Shown: positions 9,802 through 21,869, counted from the stretch's first letter. The stretch: 64,000 nucleotides of DNA from Salminus brasiliensis (GCF_030463535.1 NC_132878.1:24123925-24187924); one strand, 5' to 3'. Notes: generated from the letters alone by a model not told the origin. Program-made: numbers and translations.

Positions 9802-10437
9802 TTTAAAGAAACAAAAAACATTTGTTCAACAGCAGTTATTTGCAAATGGCTGGTGCACATGACTGAGAAAAACAGATGAATTTATGGTTGCATACAAATT
9901 GATAAACATGCTGGCTCATTTTATCTTGCTGTTATTCGTTATAGCCAATGGCTATAGATTCTGCAGTACACATGCTGGCTGGACAGCAAAACTACAAAAA
10001 CTGTGTCTTGATGAACTTATGCTCATCTTAAATCTATAAAACAAAATGTTCTACAGGGCAAGTTTAAAAACATGATTTATTCCAAGTAGTCATATTGTAA
10101 GGGAAGAACACTGATGGACCAAAAAGGGTGACACGGCTGAAGGATGAAATGCTGAGCTACAGAACATGACATGAATAACATGAATGTCTTTCTAATGTAA
10201 ATACACAAATCACTATTGTCAGGCTATAACAAACTGATCCCCAAAGGGTTCCTGTGGAATAACCTGTGTTGTGGAGGCAGATATGCGGCTTCTGAGTCAC
10301 TTCAGCCTTATAATGTGAACATTAGAACACTGCTTCCACCTTGTGGACTGAGGAAGCAAAAGACGCAATGTATGTTCAATGAAGAAAGAATGTTAAAGTA
10401 ATGACACAAAGAAATGGTCTGCTAACATATTGGGCAG

Positions 10438-10545
10438 TGATGATGATGATGATGATGATTATTATTATTATTAATAATAATATATTATTATTATTATTAC
10501 TACTACTATTATTATTAGTAGTAGTAGTAATAATAATAATAATAT
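10438..10545. repeat. compound GAT/ATT/TAG microsatellite
   Basis: Runs of (GAT)n, then (ATT)n, (TAA)n, (ACT)n and (TAG)n follow one another. The flanking (ATT) and (AAT) blocks can pair with each other. Confidence 0.85.
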
Positions 10546-11514
10546 AGCTCTAATAATAGGGCTATATATGGCTATATAATAATAATATTTATACACAAAC
10601 GGCAGCTCAGCTTCACAACATAGGGTAATACAAAACAATAATAATAAAACAGACAAACGGGCAAAGAGAACAGAACATAAATGAATGTAAGATTTAAAAA
10701 ATCTGAATAATTAAATTAATAATAGTGGTAATAAAACAAAACAATATGAAATAGAAGAACAGATAAAATTAAACACAATAATAGATTTGATGACCTTAGA
10801 ACACAATTTGGAACATATTCAGTCAGATGTTTGGAGAGGCATGAAAGTGCTATCCCATTACAAGCTTTAAAAACCAGTAAAAGAATCTTATAATTATTTC
10901 ATTAAGAAACAGGCAGTGACGTGACGCGAGAACAGGTGTAACATGCTCTCTCTTTCATGTATGTTGGTACTCTTGCTGCACATTCTGAACATGTTGCATT
11001 TGGTCCACTATGTTTTTAGAGCAGTCCTATGAACAGTGCGTTATGGCAGTCTAGGTGCGAGAAAACAAGAGGCATGAGTCAGGATCATGTAGGTAGAGGA
11101 AACTGTTTTTTATAACATACAGTACATGTGATCTTTGCTGTTAGATTAAACCAAATGTCTCATTTTCTAAAAGAAAAGGGAACAACGATGTATCGGTTCA
11201 GTGTAAATCAGTAATCTATTCAGTGATTCAGTTTGGAAATTGTGGATTAAAAAAGAAAATATTAGTTGTGATTACTGAGCTGCTCGTCGACACACCCATC
11301 CCTCCGCCTGCTGTTTATGCAGCTCTGGGGTCACGCCAAGGAGGTCACATTCAGCATCATCTTCATCCTGAGGAAGAGTGCAGTCACAGTGAGACAGAGA
11401 AAGGTACGATTTGTGCTGGTTTGTCCTCAGACCTGTTTTGACTTTACACTGAGAGGAAATGCTTTAATAAGTCATTTAATAAACATTAGAACCTCTATGT
11501 TCTGTTGTAATGTA

Positions 11515-11910
11515 GTGTGTCCTAATGTAGTCTGGTTTAATGTGGTGTGTTCTAATGGAGTCTGGTTTAATGTAGTCTGGTTTAATGTGGTGTGTTCTAA
11601 TGGAGTCTGGTTTAATGTAGTCTGGTTTAATGTGGTGTGTTCTAATGGAGTCTGGTTTAATGTGGTGTGTTCTAATGTAGTCTGGTTTAATGTGGTGTGT
11701 TCTAATGGAGTCTGGTTTAATGTAGTCTGGTTTAATGTGGTGTGTTCTAATGGAGTCTGGTTTAATGTAGTCTGGTTTAATGTGGTGTGTTCTAATGGAG
11801 TCTGGTTTAATGTGGTGTGTTCTAATGGAGTCTGGTTTAATGTAGTCTGGTTTAATGTGGTGTGTTCTAATGTAGTCTGGTTTAATGTAGTCTGGTTTAA
11901 TGTAGTCTTA
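11515..11910. repeat. minisatellite of 15-bp units in higher-order 30- and 45-bp blocks
   Basis: Units TTTAATGTAGTCTGG and TTTAATGTGGTGTGT and TCTAATGGAGTCTGG alternate, giving 30- and 45-bp higher-order blocks. Because the unit is a multiple of three and lacks stops in certain frames, long open frames appear on both strands: VWFNVV/CSNG repeats on plus, LNQTTLEHTT repeats on minus. I do not call these genes. Confidence 0.95.
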
Positions 11911-13291
11911 CATTTGCTGGATTTACTGCAGTTAAAGACTGTGGTAAATACCATAGGTATAGAGGAGCCAGCATCTCCAGAGCCATCTGATTGGCCTCTC
12001 CCCACCATTATTTGCTTTCCATTGGTCTGTGACTGCAGCCAGGCCTGAATATGCACACATACCCACACACACACACACAAAACATAACATATTGACTACA
12101 TTCAGGTTAGTACACACATCACCATTCCTCAGTTTGAAATCAGTGTACAGTATATCAAATTAAATCAGGTGAAGGGTTCTTTAGTAAGGACAAAGGATGT
12201 ACACACTTAACAATGTTTTTAACAAGGGTTCTTTATTGAAAACTTATACAAATGCAAAGAACATTTAGGATAGAAATTCTTGTGTCTATGATTATTTAAA
12301 GAACCTTTATGGTCACATGGTTCAGCAATTATTATTATTATTATTATTATTAATAGTATTATTATACTATTATTAGTCAATGAACCCTTTTTCATGACTA
12401 TATACAGTGGATTTATTGCTTAGGATATAAAACGGTTCAATAATGCACAGAAAAGAATTGCTGCAGTTCATAGAATCTGGCTACATTTGGAAATGATTAA
12501 AGTAATGTCAGATGTGTGTAGAAAGATGAACTGTAGATGAAACTGAGAGAGTTCTCATCAATTCAGTTATGTTAAATACAAATTCAGAATACTATATTAC
12601 AGGATATAAAATAACACAGATTATTATAATAATATTACACGCGATTATAGTAGCATTTCTGTAAATCAGAAATTCACGTTATTTTTCATTTTGATACAGT
12701 TGCCCTGTAGATGAATATTATTTCCTCAACCCTGGATGAAATTTAACCGCTACATTTTACTTTTAATTTGTCATTTATTTAGTCTCAAATACTACAGCCA
12801 TGCGGTGATGGAGACAATAGTGCATTAGTAATTAGTAGAGGTAATGCGCCTAATTCCCCTAATCTCACATTGAGTGATTTTTTTTAATGAATTACTTATC
12901 TCGGGATAATCATCTCGAGACGCTTACTATGAGATAATTTATTAATGAAAAAATATTTTCTATTATATAAAAACCTATGTCATTCTTTTTTTTTCTTTTC
13001 GTGTTCATTCGTGCTTTTATAGATATGGTAACCATGGTAATGACTTACTGAAGAAACTGGAGTGAAACTAAGACAAATCTTGTGAATTCATCCTGGGATG
13101 AAGGAAAACTTTGTGACATTTTGTAAGCTTGTTATATGATTATTTATGTGGTTTATTCAGATAATTATTATTTTTTTCATTCTCAATAAGTATAAAATAG
13201 AAAATGATAAAGACATTTTCTTAAAAGAAGGGTCCTGGTTACCATAAATACATGAAGACCACATTAAGGGAAGTAAAACTATGCTGTGCTA

Positions 13292-13422
13292 AGCTTTTGT
13301 GGTGACCAAATGTCTCCAGAGTGAGAGGAAGAAGCATTTTCCTCAGAGTGAGCAGAATCCCCATCACCAACTGCATATTGGTGTGTTCATCACTCTGGAG
13401 ACATTTAGTCAGCACAAGAGCT
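13292..13422. repeat. 33-bp imperfect inverted repeat around a 65-bp centre
   Basis: The left arm (13292-13324) and the reverse complement of the right arm (13390-13422) differ at 3 of 33 positions; the shared core is AAATGTCTCCAGAGTGA. It is either a small foldback element or a hairpin, and lies just downstream of the last recognisable lectin exon. Confidence 0.8.
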
Positions 13423-13462
13423 GAGAGAGGCGTGAGGTAAGCATCCGGTTAGAGCAGCAGCT

Positions 13463-13502
13463 ACGCGCGCGCGCGTGCGTGCGTGCGTGTGTGTGTGTGT
13501 GT
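13463..13502. repeat. CG/TG dinucleotide tract
   Basis: Alternating (CG)n, (GCGT)n and (GT)n purine-pyrimidine tract of about 38 bases, able to adopt Z-DNA. It lies immediately inside the intron after the lectin exon. Confidence 0.85.
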
Positions 13503-13506
13503 TCAC

Positions 13507-15467
13507 CGTGTTTTGCTCTGTAACAGTAGCGAGTCCGGCTCCTCTTCTGGCACAGAACCCCTCAGCAGTGCTGCAGTCACCCCGCTCGTTCCAGAACAAA
13601 TAGAATGCGTTGCCATGGAGATGCCACACCTCTGGATCGTCCCAAAACACAGAGTTCACCCAGGTCTGTCAGGTAACTGACAAATACGCTCTCAAAACCG
13701 CAGATGCTCCGAAGGGTTTTGAGCGATGGAACCACTTTTGGTTCCTTAAAGAACCAGGTTTTTAAAGGAGAGTGTAAAGAACCTTTTAAAGGTTTAAGGA
13801 ATCTTCGTTTGATGTAAAAGCTCTTTACTAGATTTTAGCTACATCTCTGCCAAAATGCCTCTTTTTGGAAGCGATCTATGCAGATACAGACACCCCCCCC
13901 CCCATTTCTGTATTTTAGGCTCGTGAGTGACAGACCAAGCGAGACAAAGAATGTTATTGTTATATTACTATTATATATTATTGTTATTTTTGTAATGCTT
14001 TGGCAATATTGTTGTCATTACAGTCATTGCCATTAAAGCTTTTTTGAATCTTGAATCTTATATCTTAAATGGCACAGAGAGCATCCTGATTGGTCTCTCT
14101 TTTTGCTCAGTAGACCTATCAGTGTTCTCTGTGGGCGGGATTTGAGCTCGACCACTCTCAATAACTCACTCAATAATAACTCAATAACAAACTAAACTGT
14201 GTGTGGTGAGGACTATATGAGAACTACTTGCTATACACAGTGAGGACTGGCATTACGTTTTCTGTTACTGTAGCTGAGTAATGCTATACCTACACCTAAT
14301 CCTAAATGTAACCTCACATCCTTAACATTAATCCTAAGCTTATCCACATTAACCGTAATAATAACCATGACTCTAATCATACCCCACACACCCTAACCCT
14401 AACCTTAGTAACTCTAGACCTGTTTATTGGAAGCACATCTTAACTATCTAAACTGTGTGGCTGCATTATTTATACAAACACAAAGATCAGCTCGAAATTG
14501 GATGATGCTCAGCATAAAAGATCCTCAGATCAAATTCAGGGCAAAATAACTGGATTAGGAAATCTCTAGAAACAACACATTGTGTCCATACAATGCAGCA
14601 CACACACACACACACACACACTGTCTCTTCTACCCTGAACAGTATATAGAAAGACCTCCCATATACAACAATGGTCACCCTGCTCCTGATGATGTACCTT
14701 CCTGAAGAGTTGATCCTGACTGAACAAGTGGATGATCACTGTCATACAAAACTGACTGCAGCTTGCACACTTCAGACAAATCAATGATTATGGTACCGCA
14801 CCTTTGTTTGTGTTTGGTCTGCTCATCGCTCCCAGTGTCTGTCTAAAATGAGAGTCTGAAAAACGAGGCAGAAAACACATTCACCTTCTCCTGCACTTAC
14901 ATCTGAAGCCATTCAAAAAAAGAAAAGGGGCTACTTTCCTTAACAAGGTTTAAACACTGTGTTTGAAATGTACAGTTATGAAAGGCCTAACACTCACAGT
15001 GCACTACTGAGATGATGATGAGGATGGTCAGTAGGAGAGCGATGAGAGCTAGAAGCAGAAGCATCATCTTCTTTCCTTCACCCAAAAGAGAAAAGAGAGT
15101 GTTTATTGTGATGATTTCTTGACCGTTTAAGAATGATCTTTGTGCTAAGAAGCTGTCAGGAAACAGTCCTGTTAATCAGCCTTTTCATCTATAACAGAGG
15201 TCTTCAAATCTGGACCTTCAATCCAGCTTCCAGTCCAGGACTGGATAAATTATAGCCTAAGGCTCTATTTAATAATTTATCCATCCATCCACTCGTCCAT
15301 TGATCCTTACCTAAAGCAGATTGCTGGGTGTTATCTGTTCTTTGGACTGCTCTTGGAGGGTACTGCAGACTCTGGTAGAGGTCTTCAGTTTTGGCTTCTG
15401 TTGTTTCCTCCTTGTTTTCATGATTGTAAACATTGGGCGACACTGAATGCCTCTGCTGTAGCTCCAT
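13507..15467 (-). CDS. partial type II C-type-lectin-like receptor
   Basis: Predicted minus-strand exons are 15467-15311 (ATG at 15465-15467), 15075-14998, 14855-14802, 14719-14679 and 13665-13507. All borders are AG/GT and the frame is continuous for 163 codons. Exon 1 is a cytoplasmic tail with VYNHE and TEDLYQSLQY, an acidic YxxL resembling a hemITAM. Exon 2 is a membrane helix (KKMMLLLLALIALLL, then TILIIIS). Exons 3 and 4 are a short stalk. Exon 5 opens a C-type-lectin-like domain: WHLHGNAFYLF, ERGDCSTAEGFCARRGAGL, ATVTEQN. The layout is that of NK-type/CLEC receptors. Two features are divergent: the usual early Cys pair is absent and the conserved Trp of WxxAE is Cys. The second half of the domain was not found before 12 kb, so the gene may be truncated or decayed. 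Exon 4 is the weakest call. Confidence 0.6.
13666..14678. other. lectin-gene intron with LINE 3' tail
   Basis: Contains a homopolymer C run near 13891-13903, the LINE-like 3' tail (about 13950-14062), a short ACCCTAACC run near 14385-14405 and a CA tract at 14599-14622. No further lectin exon is recognised. Confidence 0.55.
13950..14062 (+). mobile_element. LINE-type 3' tail
   Basis: TTGTAATGCTTTGGCAATAT followed by CATTGCCATTAAAGCTTTTT and a TTGAATC repeat is the typical 3' end of fish L2/CR1-like elements, 5'-truncated on insertion. Confidence 0.6.
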
Positions 15468-17069
15468 CAGGCAGGTCCTCCCAACACACACACACAATCA
15501 CAATACCAGCCAACACCACACGATAAATGCTTCAGGGTCTAACGCTCCAGTAATCATGAAACAGAAGATTTGTGGTGTGAATTTGACTGCTTTCGTACGC
15601 ATTTTAAAAGGAGAGCTGTAACCACTTCTGTTTTTTTCCTTTTTGTCATTTCCTTTTTAGTTACTGCAAAAAGCATTTTAGTCACATCATTTCCTCACAT
15701 AACAGCGAAACAGAAGACTTCGTCTCAGCCAGTTAGCTTCTAACGACACTACTAATAAACTGGCTAATGGTGCTTTGAACTCCTAAATGTTTGAAATTCC
15801 CCCCCAAAAAGGACATTCTAGTCTTTGAAATGTGCCCACTTGGTTAGCTTGTCCTTACTAGAAAAGCAGAAGCAGTAAAATTATTCTAACCACACTCTGT
15901 TGAAACTGAGCTTGTCTGTAAAGTATTCACCATGAGGAGCAAGAAAAAGCACAACTTTTTGTTTGCAACCATAGAAACTCTAGACCTTATCCTCTTGAGA
16001 CCCTGCGTCCTCATATGGGGACATTACATTTCTGCTTCACTGCACCATGATACTTTTTTTTTTTCATATCAGGATGTTGCTTTTTGCAAAAATTACTTCC
16101 TGTACAAAGACTAACTTTGTTTTTACACTTGTTAGGTTCTACTAATCCCAAATCCCTAAAAATGCACACCAAACAAAAGTCTGGGTCTCAGGAGTTAAAC
16201 ATAACTCTACTAACTCAAAGCCCCAACCTTAATCCTATTATCTGAACCCTACCTTTAACCAGTGGCTCCCAAGTGCTGTAGCCATCTAAGCATTGGGCCT
16301 GTCGTTGGGAGGTCAGCAGGTCAGCCATCTGTCACTGGGAGTCCCTGAGAGCGTGATTGGTCACATTCTCTCTAGATGCATACGATAAGCCTCCCCCTCC
16401 CTCATCCATCATGATGCTAACAATTGCAGACATCTGTTAGCTGTCCAATGGTGTTGCATCAGTGGCATTGAGTAAGAGAGTGATGAAAGCTAGAAGAGAA
16501 ACTTAATTTTCTTCATCCACCCAAAACAAAACATTTTACCCACAAGAACACTTTTAAAATACATCCATAATTATTCTCTCATCTGGGTATAGCTTCCCAA
16601 ATGCTTTCTAGAGTTAAGTCATTGTAACTGTCAGAATGCTGATTCTGATGCTTGTTTAACAATATGAGAATCATTTCTGTGCTAAAATGCTTTCACAGAA
16701 TTTGCTCCAACTGTCCAATGACAGTTATAAAAGATGCCGGGTTCATGTGATTTAAAGGAACACTTTAAAAAAAATGACCCAAATAATATGAACTTATACA
16801 CTCTTGAATAGTTAAATAATTAATTAATGAATAATGAATTAATTCATAATTATATTGTTGCTCTGCAAAATAAAAGATGTATCTCCAAAATCATAACATT
16901 CTTAACTTCAAATCTAAGTTAATAAAAAGTTATTTTGGAGCTTTTCTTTTGGTCCATAAAATCTGGTCCACAATGTAAAGAGCAGCTAGTGTTCAAATGA
17001 TGTAGAAAAGTAAAAATCAAATGAAAAATCTGACGCTGTTTATTTTCTAATACTCTCAGGTGATTTTAA

Positions 17070-17290
17070 TATACACTGATCATCCATAGCTTTAGCACCA
17101 CTGATGGGTGAAGTCAGAAACATTGTCTTCATCCACAGTGGCATCTGTCAAGCGGTGGATACAATGGGCAGCAAGTGAACAGTCAGTTCTTTAAAGCGAT
17201 GTGTAAAAAACATGGGAAATGGACAAGCTGGAGTATCTGAGCTACTTTGACAAAGGCCAAACTCAGGGCAGGACTTGGGAACTAAATTCA
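17070..17290 (+). mobile_element. Tc1-type element fragment
   Basis: Begins ACACTGATCATCCATAGCTT and contains GGCAGCAAGTGAACAGTCAG and CTACTTTGACAAAGGCCAAA, the left end and start of the transposase region of a common fish Tc1 family. Two more copies lie at about 42335-42710 and 62405-62620. The copy is truncated and non-coding. Confidence 0.65.
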
Positions 17291-18579
17291 GCCCTAGACT
17301 TTTGTTTAGACCAGCCCACCACAATTATAAGCTGCTCAAGACACTTTGACTACTGCTCCTTTCCTCCTTTCACAAAGGAAGTGAAGGAGATGATGGGAGG
17401 TTCTAGAGACCTTCAGTATTTATGTGTATTTTGGCTGTTACGCTGCTTCATGAGGAATCAACCATCAACCTTGTGGGGTTTAAGCGTCTCCCTGTTGAGC
17501 TGGGATGCTCATGTTAGGGCAGTTTTCTAATAGTGTGAATGTAAAGAGACTTTTATTAACGTTGCTAGAGATGGAGATAACTTATTTTTCATACATGTGG
17601 ACGGGCCCTACAAATTTAAAAAAAGACTTCCTGGGTGGAGTATCACTGTATCCTCTGCTGGAGGTTGCGTCAGCTGCTGTTAGAAGATGCCTAATACCTT
17701 TTCAAAGTTTGTAAACAAAGATATCTCAAAGATTCACGCAGATTTTGCAACATTTTGTATGATGACTCAGTAGAAATTTTGAAAAGGCAAAAAGAGCACA
17801 CTTTGTGACTCATGTTGCTCTGTGAATGAATGCCACGCAGCAAATTTGCCAGTGTTAAATCAACACTGTTAGTGTTACATTCACACTATGACTGTTACAT
17901 TTTAACAGTGCTGCTTTAAGCAAATTTGCTGTTTAAGTATCATGAAATGGAAAAATGCTCACTTAAACTGTCTGCCTTAAACTGCCTAATGTGAACCTAT
18001 AGTCCAGCTCTCACTACACTAGTCATTGTTGGGGTGATTGGCTCGTGCATTTAGTAAATTTAGTGTGTATATAGCTATTTTAGTTTCATATATTTGTTAT
18101 TATATCTGCATATCCTATATAATATGTGTATATATTTATATACGCCTTATGTTCCAACCTGTTGCTTTATGTGAACGGACAGTTATCAAAGCAGTCCACT
18201 TCTAGTTTGTACTGTGCATAACTACGCATGTGACAAATAAAACGTATGGACTTATATTGGCACAATATAATATAGAAGCCCTACTTATTAACAGTAAAAC
18301 CAAAATGTTTGTCACGGTTACATGTAATGAATGAAAAATACATGACAGTTTACTTCTATGAATGTAATTATGATAATCAATTATTTTTTGCAGTGTTTTA
18401 ATCCCTGAAATACTCTAGTAGATTCATATTATTACAGTATTTTATTACAGTATCTACTTGCAGTTACACCACACCCAACTCTAGTTTAAATATACACAGT
18501 CTAGACGTTTAGAGAACCAAAACTCATAGAAAGACTAACAGCTCATGTTCACTTCTTGTTTATCTTTGTTTCTGTTTCA

Positions 18580-18710
18580 GAGAACGTTTTAGCCTGGACA
18601 GTAGAGACAGTTACTCCAAAAAATAGAATAAGCTCCTTTTAATACTCTTGTTTTCAGGAAAAACAATGAATGAGCAGGTGTTCCAATGATTTTGTCCATA
18701 TAGTGTATTA
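18580..18710 (+). mobile_element. non-autonomous DNA element end
   Basis: Shares AGCCTGGACAGTAGAGACAG, TTACTCCAAAAAA and CAGGTGT(T/C)CCAAT with copies near 29455-29580 and 51440-51525, ending at TTTTGTCCATATAGTGTA. Related pieces occur at 20880-21112, 21270-21662 and 38440-38690. Confidence 0.6.
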
Positions 18711-20438
18711 AAGAGGGTCCTAGAATTGAAAACTACATGAGCAAAAAGATTTTGGAAGAGACATATCATGAACCTCAAATACTGTTGTCACATCCCTCAA
18801 AAGAAAAAACAAAACAGCTGGAAATTCTATAATCCCAAAACCTCAGGACTGTTACATAACAGCCATGCCTATATTTCATCATTGTCCAGTGAAAAACATG
18901 TATCTCCCAAATTGTGATCTTACAGGAGAAGGTATAAATGTTTAAATGTTTGAATGGAAGTCAATGTAAAATTTTGAGCATTTTTATTGGTCCATTTATC
19001 TAGCAGCTGCAGAGTTCAAACCATGATGAAAACTAAAAATGGGAAAAAATGGAGAAACATAGTTTTCATTGGACAGCAGCAATTGACTCTCCTACATTTG
19101 CCTACACCCAGCCTGTAGTGAAAGCCACATTAAAGGTGGGGCGAAACAGTAAAACAACAGTGACTCTGTGGTGTTTGGTGTTTTAGCATTAGTCTTCAAA
19201 AGCTAGCCTCCTGAAACCGGACAAGGCAAAGCAGACCTTTGATGAGGCTCTTTTCACACAGTAACCCCCCCCTCCATATTCATCTGTACTGAGGTTATCG
19301 CAGTACTGCAGGGAAGACATCACTGCACTGCAAACTACAGCAGCAAAAGCAAAAACATGATTGCTCCTTAAATAAGTAAAACAAAAAAAAACATGGTTAA
19401 TGAGGACAGCACTGCTGGTCCAGTATTTCAGTGTTTTCCTTCCCAAACCACTCTCATGCCTGTGTTCCTGTCATTTCTCGCTCAAGGCCTGTTTTCCACA
19501 TTTCTCAGTCCAGGTCAGTTCTTCCTTGCTGTTACACACACGTCCCTTCTGTCCACCTCCACGGCCCGAGCTATAGAGTGCTCCTCCAGTGCAACTGAAG
19601 TGATTATAGCCACCAACTGAAAAACAAAAGAACAGGGAGGGCTGCTTTCTCCGCAGTAGTAAACAAAATCCTTCAGAGTAGTTTAATGTGAAACTTAACA
19701 TGAAATGCTCCATTTAAGAGAAACCCACACTGATCAGAGTGGGGGTGGTGAATGGATGCTAAAGCTAATGCTAAAAGCTCCATTACATGTGAGCGGTCAC
19801 AATAAGTGAAGAATAAATAGATGGTTTGAGGCCTGAGGCATTGTATTATGACTGTTTTGAAAAACAAATTTAGCTTAAAACTTATTTATTCAGATACATA
19901 TTGCAAAATGTAAGGAAAAATAGTCCCTCAGGGGTTTGTTGTTTAGGCATCATGATCCCTGGTTCCTATCACCACTATTGTAAAGACATTGGAGTTCTAC
20001 AATGGTAGGTTTCTCTACAATTTTACACCAAACCAGCTCTGACATTATTTACTCATTTTAATAAATAGTAAATTATGCAGGAATAAATAATAAGCTGAAT
20101 CCCCCTTTAACCCCAACCCCCTAAAAGTTGCAGCTCTGTGAGCAAAGTCCCAGACTACAGTGAAACACCTGTAAGCACCCACTTCTCCAGACTGTTCACC
20201 AGTACAATACAGTGTGTCTGCGCTCTGCAGTCCAGAAGACTGGACCAGGCAGATCAACGTACCGTCCACATCTGACCGCTCTCCTGCCCTCCTGGTTAAC
20301 GTGCCTCTGCGTCAGAGCGCGCTGCAGCAGAAGTGGGTAAAGTCTTCTCGCTGTATTTTCAGTCGCTGTCCGGAGCAGCCTCCTTATTGAAATGCGGTCA
20401 GTCAGTGCTGCGCCAGCCAGCCAGCCAGCCTGTCTTAC

Positions 20439-20700
20439 CGTAGTCGCCCCCCCTCTGTTCAAACGCCTGACCTTCGCGCTCGCGCTCAGATATAATCGTT
20501 ATCGGCGTCTCGGCAGATGTACCACAGAATAACGTAGAGGATGAGCAGGATGGCGAAGAGGAAGAGGGCGATGAAGACGGCTTTGGTCACCGGAGACACC
20601 ATGGCTGCGCAGACGTGGACATCACCTCGTTTGGATGCGCACGGCGTCTCACGGCCAGCGGTCATGTCCTCCAGATATCTCTGGGCCAATCACGAGCTCC
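20439..20700. promoter_or_regulatory. CpG-rich patch over the microprotein exon
   Basis: This interval is markedly richer in CpG (CGCGCTCGCGCTC, TCGGCGTCTCGG, GGCGAAGAGG) than the AT-rich surroundings, as expected around a promoter or first exon. The minus strand carries an ideal splice donor, CTACG|GTAAGA, at 20439/20438, which supports transcription leftwards. Confidence 0.5.
20486..20602 (-). CDS. candidate 38-residue single-pass membrane microprotein
   Basis: The minus-strand ATG (20600-20602) has a perfect Kozak context, GCCATGG. The peptide runs MVSPVTKAV, then a strongly hydrophobic helix of about 22 residues (FIALFLFAILL, then ILYVILWYI), then a short acidic tail, CRDADNDYI, and a TGA. 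The stop lies 47 bases before a good splice donor (20439), close enough that a 3'UTR intron would not necessarily trigger nonsense-mediated decay. An in-frame upstream ATG at 20687-20689 would extend it to 67 residues. A small N-terminus, one helix and a charged tail fit the pattern of SMIM-type regulatory micropeptides. I do not recognise a named family. Confidence 0.45.
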   Translation of the reverse strand: MVSPVTKAVFIALFLFAILLILYVILWYICRDADNDYI

Positions 20701-21863
20701 TGGTACCGAGAGAACGGTCCTTCTTAATCAGGGGTGAAGCCATGCTGGATTAGATGAGCCTTCTTTTAGGTGTCTGATCTTTCTTACAGTTCAGTAGAGT
20801 GACTTTTTTCACTGTACATTAAAAATCTGAATATTCCATTTAAACAAACTCTCTACATCTAATTAATGCATGCAGCGACTAGTTGCACCCATTCCCTGGA
20901 GAGAAGCTGCCAATTCAGACCATGCCTAATGTCAGGTGTGGGTTAGAGGGGGTATAAATGACCCTCTACCCCCATACATGAGTTGGGAAGTTGGCAATGA
21001 AGTGGGGTGGTGGTCATCTGACATCCTGACTTAAAGCCCTGTTTAAAGCCCTTGATATTGGAAGAAACAATGAACGACTTACTGTCTTAATATTTTTGTC
21101 CATATTGTGTATCTCATATCAATGTAACAATCCTGTTTTTTAACTCTTGCAAAGCACAGTTTGCTTATAAGTGGTTTATTGGAAGATCAATTGCCTTAAT
21201 ATGCCTTGTTTATTTTTATTTCAAACAAAAATTGAGCACAAGTTAGAGCACAATGTTATTCTTATATTTGTGTGATTAGTCATTTAAATCAGAGCCTTTA
21301 TATTTATGCCACTTTGTCTTACACCAGCAATGCTAAGATGGAATTTGTTGGATCTCATCCCATAGCTTGAGATCTGGGTAACAGGAAAACCAGGGCAACA
21401 CCTTTGACTTGGACTGAAAGAGGACAGTGCCATTGGCACTGGGGAATACCATCGCCAAAAAGATTTCCCCACACCATGCCAAAAGTAGGCATGGAGCACC
21501 ATCATTTCACAGAACACACTTCCACTGCTCCACAGCTCAGTGCTGGGGTCCTATTCTATTGGCAGTACATATCTACAGGGACTAGACAAGCTGTGTGCAA
21601 CTTGAAGTAGCTGAAAGGCATTCATTAGAAGGGATGTCCACAAACATTTGGACATACGGTGTACATCCAAGGCTTTGTCATATGCTGCTGTTACAAGATA
21701 ATCAATCATTTTTCTAGGATTTGTGAATGCTCTTTTTTGCAGCCTGTGCTAACCTTCACCCTCCCGGTGTGATGGCATGGTGTGTGATGGGGAAACCTAG
21801 TTAATAGACAGAATTGAAGAATGTAGAAAATGTCCAAACTACCACAAAGCGAAGATAAAAGAT
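20701..21863. other. intergenic with non-autonomous transposon fragments
   Basis: Two pieces of one dispersed element family (about 20880-21112, ending TTTTTGTCCATATTGTGTA, and about 21270-21662, ending CATTTGGACATACGGTGTA) occupy most of this stretch. No gene is seen. Confidence 0.55.
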
Positions 21864-21869
21864 TTTAAT
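21864..21869 (-). terminator. candidate poly(A) signal ATTAAA
   Basis: ATTAAA on the minus strand about 45 bases beyond the stop codon of the 147-residue open frame, consistent with that frame being a terminal exon. Confidence 0.4.

Larger units (their letters stand above)
8931..13291. other. gene-poor flank with simple repeats
   Basis: This stretch follows the GIMAP exon. It holds an (AAT)n tract (about 9765-9802), a compound GAT/ATT/TAG microsatellite (about 10438-10545), the 15/30-bp minisatellite (about 11515-11910), CA tracts near 12066-12080 and an (ATT)n tract (about 12328-12366). No gene is recognised. Open frames across the minisatellite exist on both strands but come from the repeat. 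Confidence 0.6.
15468..20436. other. intergenic, repeat-rich
   Basis: No gene is supported. Seen here: a SINE-like fragment near 16220-16440, a dispersed repeat sharing GGAGCTTTT(C/T)NTTGGTCCA near 16920-16990 and again near 18930-19010, a Tc1-type end at 17070-17290, and a non-autonomous element end reaching TTTTGTCCATATAGTGTA at about 18708. An exon-like segment with a good acceptor (TTTTGTTTTTCAG) occurs on the minus strand at about 19621-19510; two frames are open, neither is recognised, and it could be a downstream (untranslated) exon of the 20.5-kb microprotein unit. Confidence 0.5.

Noticed and set aside
11317-12080. Open frames of about 200-240 codons on both strands
   Set aside because: Generated by a 15-bp repeat unit; no other coding evidence.
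19510-19621. Minus-strand exon-like segment with a strong acceptor
   Set aside because: Two alternative frames, neither recognised, and no donor or partner exon in phase; noted only within the intergenic entry.
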